Below are positions 1 to 5,252 of a stretch of DNA of 15,359 nt, in pieces. Both the position numbers and the translations under genes were made by a program. Origin of the DNA: Spirochaetaceae bacterium (GTDB taxonomy: Bacteria; Spirochaetota; Spirochaetia; SZUA-6; Bin103); the NCBI GenBank assembly GCA_028818385.1, contig JAPPNY010000111.1:1-15359 (forward strand). Direction: 5' to 3'. How positions within the stretch are numbered: the first letter of the stretch is position 1; each line of letters opens with the position of its first letter. The notes beneath the pieces are model-generated. The model searched no databases and was not told the origin of the DNA. It saw nothing but the letters and a program-made list of their open reading frames with translations.

Positions 1-236
1 TCGCGGCCGACCACGTGCGGCCCGAACACCTCGGTGACGTGGTAGAAGACCGAGCCGGCCGATTCGCTCAGGTAGTGCGGGGCGAAGAACGGCGTGCTCT
101 CCGCCCATGCGGTGTGCTCGCCGCTCGACAGCTTCACCAACACCGAGTGGATGTCGGCATCCTCGCCGTAGGCGGTCCGCCACGGGTAGATGAGCGGCAT
201 CACCACGTAGTGTACGTCCAGTCGATCGATGCGCAT
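1..236 (-). CDS. Enolase-superfamily enzyme (MenC / o-succinylbenzoate synthase-like), N-terminal part, cut by window edge
   Basis: This is the first 78 codons of a gene running off the left edge. The translation starts MRIDRLDVHYVVMPLIYPWR, followed by TAYG and, near residue 45, AWAEST. That is the pattern of the N-terminal capping domain of the mandelate racemase / muconate lactonizing enzyme group, most like o-succinylbenzoate synthase and N-acylamino acid racemase: a basic-then-MPL start, a PF/PWRTAYG strand, and W-x-E around position 45. Those enzymes abstract a proton alpha to a carboxylate with a Mg2+-bound barrel, but the barrel and its catalytic lysines lie outside the window, so the reaction cannot be assigned. 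The ATG at 236 is chosen because a TATCGT box lies nine bases upstream; the frame stays open further upstream, so a longer form is possible. It diverges from the antitoxin gene at 343. Confidence 0.75.
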   Translation of the reverse strand, partial: MRIDRLDVHYVVMPLIYPWRTAYGEDADIHSVLVKLSSGEHTAWAESTPFFAPHYLSESAGSVFYHVTEVFGPHVVGR

Positions 237-245
237 CGTGTGCGG

Positions 246-251
246 ACGATA
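246..251 (-). promoter_or_regulatory. Predicted -10 box (TATCGT) of the enolase-superfamily gene
   Basis: TATCGT reads on the minus strand nine bases before the ATG at 236, which would give a transcript with a leader of only about three bases. The best upstream hexamer at 18-base spacing is TTCATT (270-275), a poor -35. It belongs to the set of TAnnnT boxes near starts described in the findings. Confidence 0.35.
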
Positions 252-330
252 CCCGATCTCGCCTCCGAGAATGAAGCGCAGCAACTCCAAGGAGCACGTG
301 GAGCAGTGGCGCGTGTGGCTTCGATCGGCT

Positions 331-336
331 TATCAT
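331..336 (+). promoter_or_regulatory. Predicted -10 box (TATCAT) for leaderless start of the antitoxin gene
   Basis: TATCAT is followed by exactly six bases and then the ATG at 343, so transcription would begin at or next to the start codon. No Shine-Dalgarno sequence precedes this ATG and no convincing -35 hexamer is seen at 16-18 base spacing, so the call rests on the -10 and its position. Confidence 0.4.
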
Positions 337-342
337 GACTCT

Positions 343-588
343 ATGACCGGCCGGGGGAACCAGTTGTTGCGTGACGCGCTTGTCCTTCCTGTCGACGAGC
401 GCGCCGACATGGCGGCCCAACTCCTGACAAGCCTCGATGACAGCGCGTCGGAGGACACGGCAGCGGTGCAGGCGGCTTGGGCGAGAGAGATTGAGGCACG
501 CGCCCGTCGGGTCGTCGCCGGCGAGTCTGCCGGGAAACCGTGGAACGACGTTCGTGCGCAAGTCTCAAGGCGCCTTTTGGAGCGTTGA
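343..588 (+). CDS. Addiction-module antitoxin (TIGR02574 / PF09720 type), orphan
   Basis: This 81-residue protein has the layout of the 'putative addiction module component' antitoxins that pair with RelE/ParE-type toxins: a helix with ALVLPVDERADMAAQLLTSL (about residues 12-31), an acidic linker, then AAWAREIEARARR (about 43-55) and the signature G-E-x-x-G-K-P-W-x-D-V-R near 58-70. In this family the protein binds its toxin and represses its own operon. The ATG at 343 is preferred to the upstream ATG at 229: family homology begins here and a TATCAT box lies six bases upstream. The usual partner is missing as a full gene. Its probable first 23 codons begin at a TTG overlapping this stop codon, then run into the dioxygenase gene. 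The family call is strong; whether it still has a function is unknown. Confidence 0.82.
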   Translation: MTGRGNQLLRDALVLPVDERADMAAQLLTSLDDSASEDTAAVQAAWAREIEARARRVVAGESAGKPWNDVRAQVSRRLLER

Positions 589-653
589 CAAGCCGACTCC
601 TCACAGAGCCCGAAGCCGCCACTGAACTCGAAGAGCGGATCCGTGGCTATAGT
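585..653 (+). pseudogene. 5' stub of a RelE/ParE-type toxin gene
   Basis: A TTG at 585-587 overlaps the antitoxin stop codon (TTGA). The frame after it reads (L/M)TSRLLTEPEAATELEERI and then RGYS. This closely resembles the opening of ParE/RelE plasmid-stabilisation toxins, which commonly begin with a short strand ending in a proline-glutamate pair and an A-x-x-E-L-x-E helix followed by I-x-W-Y. The overlap is the usual arrangement of antitoxin and toxin genes. After about 23 codons the toxin pattern stops and the frame continues without a stop into the PhyH gene at 663. The rest of the toxin (strands and catalytic region) is absent from the window. It could instead be the true N-terminus of an extended dioxygenase, but PhyH proteins do not normally carry this segment. 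Confidence 0.55.
648..653 (+). promoter_or_regulatory. Predicted -10 box (TATAGT) of the PhyH gene
   Basis: TATAGT differs from the sigma70 consensus at one base and sits nine bases before the ATG at 663, giving an almost leaderless transcript. The box is formed by the last codons of the toxin stub. No good -35 is seen at normal spacing. The perfect TTGACA at 585-590 is far too distant to serve. Confidence 0.4.
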
Positions 654-662
654 CGCGTCGTC

Positions 663-1460
663 ATGAATCGGGAAGATGCGCTTCGCTTTCGGACGTTCGG
701 ATTTCTTCACTACCGGCAGATGCTGTCGCCACGAGAGACGGCCGCGCTCTCCGATGCCTTCGACCTCGCCATGGCGCGAGCCGAGCGCCGCCGGCCGACG
801 CCATCCGGCGAACGGCAGCAGGTGATACCGTTCTTCGACTACGACCGCGACGCGTTCTATCCACTGCTGGACGACGAGAGGCTGGTCGGGGTCTTCGAGA
901 CGCTCTTGGGCGAGGATTTCATCCTGACCGCCACGGAGGGGATCATCCACGCGGGCGGCACGCCGTGGCACCGCGACGCCTGTGCGCCCGAGGGCATGTG
1001 CAGCATGCGGGCGGCGATCTACCTGGATCCGCTCGGCCCGGACGACGGCTGTCTCAGCGTCGTTCCGGGCAGCCACTTCACGCCGTTCCGCGAGGCGCTT
1101 GAGTCGGCGGTGGAGGAACTGGACCTGCCACCGGAAGAGCTGCCGGGGCGGCATCCGCTCGTGAACGAGCCGGGCGACGTGATCTTCATGAACCACAAGA
1201 CCTTCCACGCCGCGCTCGGCGACCGCCCGGGCCGGCGGGCGATCCACGTCAACACCGTGCAGAACGCGGCGCCGGATCGGGAGGAGCACGTCGAGTGGCT
1301 CACCGGTTTCCTGGCCCGCGAGACCGAAGCCTGGGGCCGGCTCTACAGCGACCGGCTGGTGGCCACCGCGACCCCGCGCCGGCAGCGGATGCTGGCTCGC
1401 GCCATCGACCTGGGCTTCGGCACCACCGGCCGCGTTACCCACCTGCAGGACCTGCGGTAA
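663..1460 (+). CDS. Phytanoyl-CoA dioxygenase (PhyH) family protein
   Basis: This 265-residue soluble protein belongs to the non-haem Fe(II)/2-oxoglutarate dioxygenases of the PhyH family, which hydroxylate a substrate C-H while decarboxylating 2-oxoglutarate. The iron site is visible: H103-x-D105 in GGTPWHRDACAPEG, and a distal histidine at H182 in NHKTFHAALGDRPG. R192 follows as the likely 2-oxoglutarate carboxylate ligand (GRRAIHVN). LDPLGPDDGCLSVVPGSH (about 121-138) is the typical core strand of the family. Length is normal for PhyH. The ATG at 663 is chosen because family homology begins there. The open frame extends upstream through the toxin stub to an ATG at 540 that overlaps the antitoxin gene. 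The substrate cannot be deduced. A degraded duplicate of codons 29-66 lies at 4394-4509. A Mrr-like gene follows 20 bases downstream. Confidence 0.88.
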   Translation: MNREDALRFRTFGFLHYRQMLSPRETAALSDAFDLAMARAERRRPTPSGERQQVIPFFDYDRDAFYPLLDDERLVGVFETLLGEDFILTATEGIIHAGGTPWHRDACAPEGMCSMRAAIYLDPLGPDDGCLSVVPGSHFTPFREALESAVEELDLPPEELPGRHPLVNEPGDVIFMNHKTFHAALGDRPGRRAIHVNTVQNAAPDREEHVEWLTGFLARETEAWGRLYSDRLVATATPRRQRMLARAIDLGFGTTGRVTHLQDLR

Positions 1461-1480
1461 CCTGTGCCGGAAACTAACCG

Positions 1481-2521
1481 ATGAAGAACGAACCGAGACT
1501 TTACCTCTCCCGCGCCGGCCGAAACGGAGAGGACGAAGAGCTCGCGCTTGAGCACAACTTGGCCATCCTCGAGTTCCGCGACATCCCGTCTCTCGAAGGA
1601 GCGACGGACTACGACGCGATCTCCAAGCTCGTGAGCGAGAAACTCCCTGACCAGAAGCCCAGAAGACGGCTCAACTTTGCCAGACAGTTGTCGGCCTTTG
1701 CCCTCTCGATGAGTCGCGGCGATCTTGTCGTCCTACCTCGGAAGCTCACGTCTCAAATCGCTATCGGCCGCGTGGCCGGCCCCTACCAGTTCAGCCAAGT
1801 GAACTCCGAACCGCGACACACACGTTCCGTGGAGTGGCTGCGCACCGACGTTCCACGTACCACGTTCGGGCAGGACCTGCTCTCCTCATTCGGTGCTTTC
1901 ATGACGGTATGCAATATCACACGGAATGACGCTGTTCGGCGCGTGGAGGCGGTGCTCGACGGGAAGCCTGACCCCGGCCCGTCGGGCCCCACAGGAAAGG
2001 CCCGCAAGGCAGCGCCGCCGCCCGAGGAAGTACCCGACTTGGCGCAGATGGCCCACGACCAGATCGTTGCCCGCATTCAATCACGATTCTCCGGACACGA
2101 GCTGACGCGGTTGGTTGACGCCGTTCTGCAGGTCGACGGATGGGTAACGAACGTCTCGCCCCCCGGGCCGGACGGGGGAGTGGACATCCTTGCGGGACGA
2201 GGCTCCCTTGGGCTGGACGGTCCTCGGCTGTGCGTGCAGGTGAAATCGCAGCAGAGTCCCGCCGACGTCACCGTGTATCGCACCCTGCTTGGGACGATGC
2301 AGACCTTCAAGGCAGAGCAAGGGCTCCTGGTGTGTTGGGGTGGGTTCAACAGGATCGTTCTTCAGGAATCGAAGCAGGGCCACTTTACCGTGCGGCTGTG
2401 GGGCAGCGGAGACCTCGTGGACGCCATCTACAGGACCTACGGCCAACTGCCCGCCGAGATTCAGGCCGACCTGCCGCTGACGAAGGTCTGGACGCTCGTA
2501 TCGGATGACTCTGATGTGTGA
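1481..2521 (+). CDS. Mrr-like restriction endonuclease family protein
   Basis: This 346-residue protein has two parts. Residues about 5-160 (LYLSRAGRNGEDEELALEHN, then DLVVLPRK, then IAIGRVAGPY, then HTRSVEWL) match from memory the N-terminal region found on many stand-alone Mrr-like proteins, probably a modified-base or nucleic-acid sensing domain. After a proline-rich linker (160-185), residues about 190-345 form a Mrr-type PD-(D/E)xK nuclease: E207, then GPDGGVDILAGRG with D235, then LCVQVKSQ with Q253-x-K255. This family includes type IV enzymes that cleave modified foreign DNA. No methyltransferase or specificity subunit is nearby, consistent with a modification-dependent enzyme. A hand count of one line (2041-2100) gives 58% GC, below the preceding PhyH gene, so recent arrival is plausible. 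GGAA at 1470-1473 is a weak ribosome site. Substrate is unproven. Confidence 0.82.
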   Translation: MKNEPRLYLSRAGRNGEDEELALEHNLAILEFRDIPSLEGATDYDAISKLVSEKLPDQKPRRRLNFARQLSAFALSMSRGDLVVLPRKLTSQIAIGRVAGPYQFSQVNSEPRHTRSVEWLRTDVPRTTFGQDLLSSFGAFMTVCNITRNDAVRRVEAVLDGKPDPGPSGPTGKARKAAPPPEEVPDLAQMAHDQIVARIQSRFSGHELTRLVDAVLQVDGWVTNVSPPGPDGGVDILAGRGSLGLDGPRLCVQVKSQQSPADVTVYRTLLGTMQTFKAEQGLLVCWGGFNRIVLQESKQGHFTVRLWGSGDLVDAIYRTYGQLPAEIQADLPLTKVWTLVSDDSDV

Positions 2522-2580
2522 ATCCCAGGTCAGGCCAAGGCTCTCGACCCACCGACGGAGAGACGCGGACGTGAATGCCT

Positions 2581-2810
2581 GCGCCGACCACGCGTGCCTT
2601 CGGCGCGCCGTCGTATCGCGCAGGACGGCTGGACAATGGCCGCCTCGCGCACCGCCACTTTCTGGCCGTCACCGGCAGGGAGGATCGATCTTCCCCATCG
2701 TCCAATACGGAGGTGGCCTCGCGCAGCTCGCGAAGGTGTACCGGGCGCTGGCGGCCCCGGAGCGTTGCGAGTTGTACGTCGGCGACGGCGGCCGGCCGCT
2801 ACCGCCGTGA
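2581..2810 (+). pseudogene. Degraded duplicate of the alpha/beta-hydrolase gene at 5253-6314
   Basis: Two blocks match the intact hydrolase gene. Bases 2581-2605 match 5712-5736 (residues APTTRAFG). Bases 2637-2812 match 6086-6262 (residues AGLIAPRHFLAV to ELYVGDGGH). Everything between residues about 161 and 278 of the parent, including the serine nucleophile, is deleted. A one-base loss after TGRED shifts the frame, so RHFLAVTGRED and IFPIVQYGGGLAQLAKVYRA are read in different frames. The catalytic histidine position is also changed, and a stop follows at 2808-2810. It lies in the 318-base gap between the Mrr-like gene and the 503-residue gene; I see nothing else in that gap. Confidence 0.85.
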
Positions 2811-2839
2811 TACGCCGCCCGGCGCCTGCATAGCTCCGG

Positions 2840-4351
2840 TCACCGTTCGGGGGATGTGAAGCCGCCCAACCGAGCGAGTTGAATCTCATCCTCCTGGATC
2901 TCGGAGCCGGTGTCGTCGACCAGCCACGACCGCCAGCCGCCCGGCTCTCTCACGACGTGGGCAAGCCGCAGCCGCGACCACGGATCGGCCCAGCCGGGCG
3001 CGCTGCCAACCACGACCTGGAGGGGTACTCGGCGCTCGTAGGCCTCCGCCTTGAGGTCGTGGAGCTTTGCCTCGTCGCGATGCACCCATGGAGCGGGGAG
3101 GCGCTCGTCCAGGAATCCCCACCGCAACCGCACGGTGCCATGCAGCCGTCCATATTGATAGATGGCGTACAGCGACTTGGCGTCGGCTTCGAGCCGCCGC
3201 CGAAGCTTCGGCAGTTCGCCGGCGGCGAGGTACTCCCGCATTTTCGTTTCGTCGCCGAACGGGCGACTGATGCCGCACGAGCCCTGCACCAGCAAACCGG
3301 TTGTGATCTTGAGCGTCCGCCCGCGTCTGTTGAGCGTTCGTGTCTTCTGCGGAGGTCCCAACTCACCGAGGCGACGACTCCCCGGGTCGAAGCGCAGCGT
3401 TCGCAGCAGCGTGCGCACGCCGATCGATGCAATGAGATCGTACGCGGCGAGCTTCTCCATGGCGCGTCCGATCTCGTCTCCCACGAAGGTGTCGAGAGCG
3501 CGCTCGGCGACGTCGACCAGCACCAGCGCCCGAGGCTCTCTGGCCGGAAACGCGTGGATCAGTACTCGGCGCATGCGGCGGAGCTCTCCGGCGTGCGCCT
3601 GGCGCTCACGTTCGAAGCGGTCGCAATTGGCGGCGATCACCGCCGGATCGCCGTACCGGAGTGCCGAACTCCTGAGCGTCTCGATCCTGTCGATGACGGC
3701 TTGCCGCGCAGATCGAAGCGCCTCGTGGTCGGGGTCGAGTTCCCAACGCCCGTCCGCGCGTACGCGAATCGCGGAGCCGCGCCGCCAGTAATCGGCCGAC
3801 TTGGCCGAGACGGGACTCCACCGACTGCGAGCCGACACGAACGAGATCATCTCCTCCGGCTCCATGGCCCGGCCGTGCGCATCCAGGATGCAGAGAGCCA
3901 CGCGCTGCGCCGACGAGTTGCTTGGGAGTCCGCCGCGCCACGCCTCGTCGAGATGCGTCGTCCTCAGCGGAGCATCGACGGTGGGCAGCAGTGCTGCCGC
4001 GGGGCGGTCTGCGGGGAGCGACACTGCCGCCGGTGGTCGCAGTCCGAGGCGAAAGGCCCAGAGGTCAGCCTGCTCGTCGTGCGGATCGAGCGCATACCGG
4101 TCGCCATCCCGGTAGATCGGAGCCCGTCCCGGCTTGCACCGCCGCAGCGAAGCCAGAGCTTGCGCGGCAGACGCCACGCCGGCCATCTCGAATCGCTGCG
4201 CGGCTTGCTGCAGGGTGACGGGTTCGCCTCGCTCCAGGAGCACCACGATCAGAAGACCGTAGTAGTTGGCGTCCCGGTGGTCCTTGGCCACCTCGAGCTT
4301 CGGAATCCCGATCCCAAGCGCATCGCAATAAGGATTGGACCCGTCCGTCAT
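2840..4351 (-). CDS. Uncharacterised 503-residue protein with two winged-helix-like units
   Basis: I do not recognise a named family. The protein has no signal peptide or membrane segment and is rich in arginine. Two similar units are visible in the N-terminal half. Residues about 30-92 contain a helix set ending in a turn IYRDGDRYALDPHDE. Residues about 148-210 end in IRVRADGRWELDPDHE. Both look like winged-helix folds whose wing is the D-G-x-(R/Y)-x-L-D-P hairpin. The C-terminal half has conserved-looking stretches: PPQKTRTLNRRGRTLKITTG, LLVQGSCGISRPFGD, LYAIYQYGRLHG, LRWGFLDERLPAPWVHRDE and VVVGSAPGWADPWSRL. A DNA-binding or regulatory role is plausible but unproven. The ATG at 4351 is preferred to the longer frame up to 4450, which would be antisense to the broken PhyH copy; a TACGAT box lies six bases before the chosen ATG. 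Confidence 0.7.
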   Translation of the reverse strand: MTDGSNPYCDALGIGIPKLEVAKDHRDANYYGLLIVVLLERGEPVTLQQAAQRFEMAGVASAAQALASLRRCKPGRAPIYRDGDRYALDPHDEQADLWAFRLGLRPPAAVSLPADRPAAALLPTVDAPLRTTHLDEAWRGGLPSNSSAQRVALCILDAHGRAMEPEEMISFVSARSRWSPVSAKSADYWRRGSAIRVRADGRWELDPDHEALRSARQAVIDRIETLRSSALRYGDPAVIAANCDRFERERQAHAGELRRMRRVLIHAFPAREPRALVLVDVAERALDTFVGDEIGRAMEKLAAYDLIASIGVRTLLRTLRFDPGSRRLGELGPPQKTRTLNRRGRTLKITTGLLVQGSCGISRPFGDETKMREYLAAGELPKLRRRLEADAKSLYAIYQYGRLHGTVRLRWGFLDERLPAPWVHRDEAKLHDLKAEAYERRVPLQVVVGSAPGWADPWSRLRLAHVVREPGGWRSWLVDDTGSEIQEDEIQLARLGGFTSPER

Positions 4352-4357
4352 CGTTGC

Positions 4358-4363
4358 ATCGTA
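4358..4363 (-). promoter_or_regulatory. Predicted -10 box (TACGAT) for leaderless start of the 503-residue gene
   Basis: On the minus strand TACGAT is followed by six bases and the ATG at 4351. There is no Shine-Dalgarno sequence in the gap and no clear -35. The spacing matches the other leaderless candidates in this window. Confidence 0.35.
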
Positions 4364-4393
4364 TCCTGTCGCGCCGCTCGCGATCGGGTCTAC

Positions 4394-4509
4394 GCTCTCC
4401 GATGCCTTCGACCTCGCCATGGCGCGCCGAGCGCCGCCGTCCGACGCCATCCGGCGAACGTCAGCAGGTGGTGCCGTTCCTCGACTACGACCCCGACGCG
4501 CGTTCTACC
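4394..4509 (+). pseudogene. Degraded duplicate of the 5' part of the PhyH gene at 663-1460
   Basis: Bases 4394-4509 match 746-859 of the intact PhyH gene. The parent residues LSDAFDLAMAR are read in one frame and RAERRRPTPSGERQQV, then PFLDYDPDA, in another. The change comes from a two-base loss near 4426 (GCGCGCCGAG against GCGCGAGCCGAG). A further inserted base at about 4500 changes the frame before the match ends. The start codon, the iron-binding HxD motif and the rest of the parent are gone. The fragment fills most of the space between the 503-residue gene and the YgiT gene, both on the opposite strand. Confidence 0.85.
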
Positions 4510-4537
4510 GGAAACCGACTCTCCTTTGGGAGGACGA

Positions 4538-4759
4538 TCACGCCGCATACCGAAGAACCTCCAGTTCCGCGGTGCTGTCGGCGTGCATGAGAAGCACGTC
4601 GATCCGCTGCATGACCGCGTCCTCGATCAGGTACTCGCGGCAAGACCCGCACTGCAGGACCGGTAGTTGCCTGATAATGACGATGCGCTGCTCTGCGAGT
4701 TTGAACGGCAGATCCGTAATCGTCGAACCCATTCGAGCGCCGCATACGGTACACTTCAT
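4538..4759 (-). CDS. YgiT-type zinc finger protein, probable antitoxin
   Basis: This 73-residue protein carries two CxxC knuckles (C3/C6 and C37/C40) separated by a short strand-rich segment, LPFKLAEQRIVIIRQLPVLQ, and is followed by a short helix. This is the YgiT-type zinc-binding domain, the N-terminal module of MqsA-like antitoxins; the DNA-binding HTH domain of full MqsA is absent. Such short proteins are usually encoded next to a DUF4258 or similar toxin, as here. The ATG at 4759 is supported by a strong AGGAGG five bases upstream and by the ATGA overlap with the stop codon of the preceding gene, which couples the two. The toxin-like gene comes first, the reverse of the commonest toxin-antitoxin order but known for MqsRA-type pairs. 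Confidence 0.85.
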   Translation of the reverse strand: MKCTVCGARMGSTITDLPFKLAEQRIVIIRQLPVLQCGSCREYLIEDAVMQRIDVLLMHADSTAELEVLRYAA

Positions 4760-5088
4760 GAAGTCCTCCTGGTTTTCAGATCGTCCTCCCACTCTTCAGG
4801 GCTGGGATGGTAGGCGGTTACGATCCTCACGTTCTGTCCTTCCACGTCGGCCGCGAACAATACGTGAAATGATGCATCTCCTCGTCTCCCCAAGAGCAGG
4901 TAACTCGGAAGGTACTTGTCATCCGGATTTGCCTCGACCATCTCGTAACGTGCACCGAGGATCGTGTTCCGTGAAATGAACCGTTGCCCCAGGCGCATAT
5001 TGACATGATAAGTCCAGAGAACCTGACCACGGAGCAAACGCTTTCGAATGAACGCTACCGGATCATCGGGCAGCGTTCGCCCCGCCAT
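4756..5088 (-). CDS. DUF4258 domain protein, probable toxin
   Basis: This 110-residue protein matches the DUF4258 pattern: a helix FIRKRLLRGQVLWTYHVNMR (about 13-32), ISRNTI (39-44), then EANPDDKYLPSYLLLG (52-67), FHVLFAADVEGQNVRIVTAY (74-93), and the end motif P-x-P-E-E-W-E-x-D-L-K-T-R-R. DUF4258 proteins are thought to share the RelE/BrnT-like fold and to act as mRNA-cleaving toxins; H28, R32 and the C-terminal KTRR are candidate active or RNA-contacting residues, by inference. The start is the ATG at 5088, because homology begins just after it and a full promoter places the first transcribed base at this codon. The frame extends to 5253 without family resemblance. One line of this gene counts about 53% GC, well below the flanking metabolic genes. 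Confidence 0.82.
   Translation of the reverse strand: MAGRTLPDDPVAFIRKRLLRGQVLWTYHVNMRLGQRFISRNTILGARYEMVEANPDDKYLPSYLLLGRRGDASFHVLFAADVEGQNVRIVTAYHPSPEEWEDDLKTRRTS
4765..4770 (-). promoter_or_regulatory. Ribosome binding site (AGGAGG) of the YgiT-type gene
   Basis: A perfect AGGAGG lies five bases before the ATG at 4759, inside the end of the DUF4258 gene. It decides the start against a longer frame that begins at 4792. A strong site on the second gene of the pair would allow the antitoxin to be made in excess of the toxin. Confidence 0.75.
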
Positions 5089-5094
5089 GCCTCC

Positions 5095-5124
5095 AGTATA
5101 GCCGAGGAAGGTCACACCGTTCAA
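5095..5124 (-). promoter_or_regulatory. Predicted sigma70-type promoter of the DUF4258/YgiT pair, leaderless
   Basis: On the minus strand TTGAAC (5119-5124) and TATACT (5095-5100) are separated by 18 bases. TATACT is five of six to consensus. The ATG at 5088 begins six bases past the -10, so the first gene would be read from a leaderless message. GGAGG directly abuts this ATG but is too close to act as a normal ribosome site. Confidence 0.55.
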
Positions 5125-5252
5125 CTCCGTGAATTCGTCTGGAGTTCCGTCTTCGGCGGCTCCGTAACGGAAACGCCATGGACCGGCGAATCCGTTTCCG
5201 GTGGCACGCTGAACACCGGCTCGGTTACCGGTACACTGATAGAGGGGATGCA

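Noticed and set aside
585..590. Perfect TTGACA as a -35 for PhyH
   Set aside because: It is 57 bases upstream of the TATAGT box and no -10 lies at 16-18 bases; it is part of the toxin start codon region.
333..1442. A 369-codon minus-strand frame opposite PhyH
   Set aside because: It is antisense to a clear PhyH gene and to the antitoxin, with no recognisable domain.
2581..2812. The hydrolase fragment as a small real gene
   Set aside because: It is split between two frames, lacks the nucleophile region and has lost the catalytic histidine context.
4352..4450. N-terminal extension of the 503-residue protein by 33 residues
   Set aside because: This part is antisense to the PhyH fragment and lacks resemblance to the rest; a leaderless promoter supports the inner ATG at 4351.
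2879..4666. A 595-codon open frame on the plus strand
   Set aside because: It is antisense to the 503-residue minus-strand gene, is dominated by arginine, proline and histidine, and has no family pattern. High GC gives long shadow frames. The minus frame has coherent hydrophobic patterning and a promoter box.
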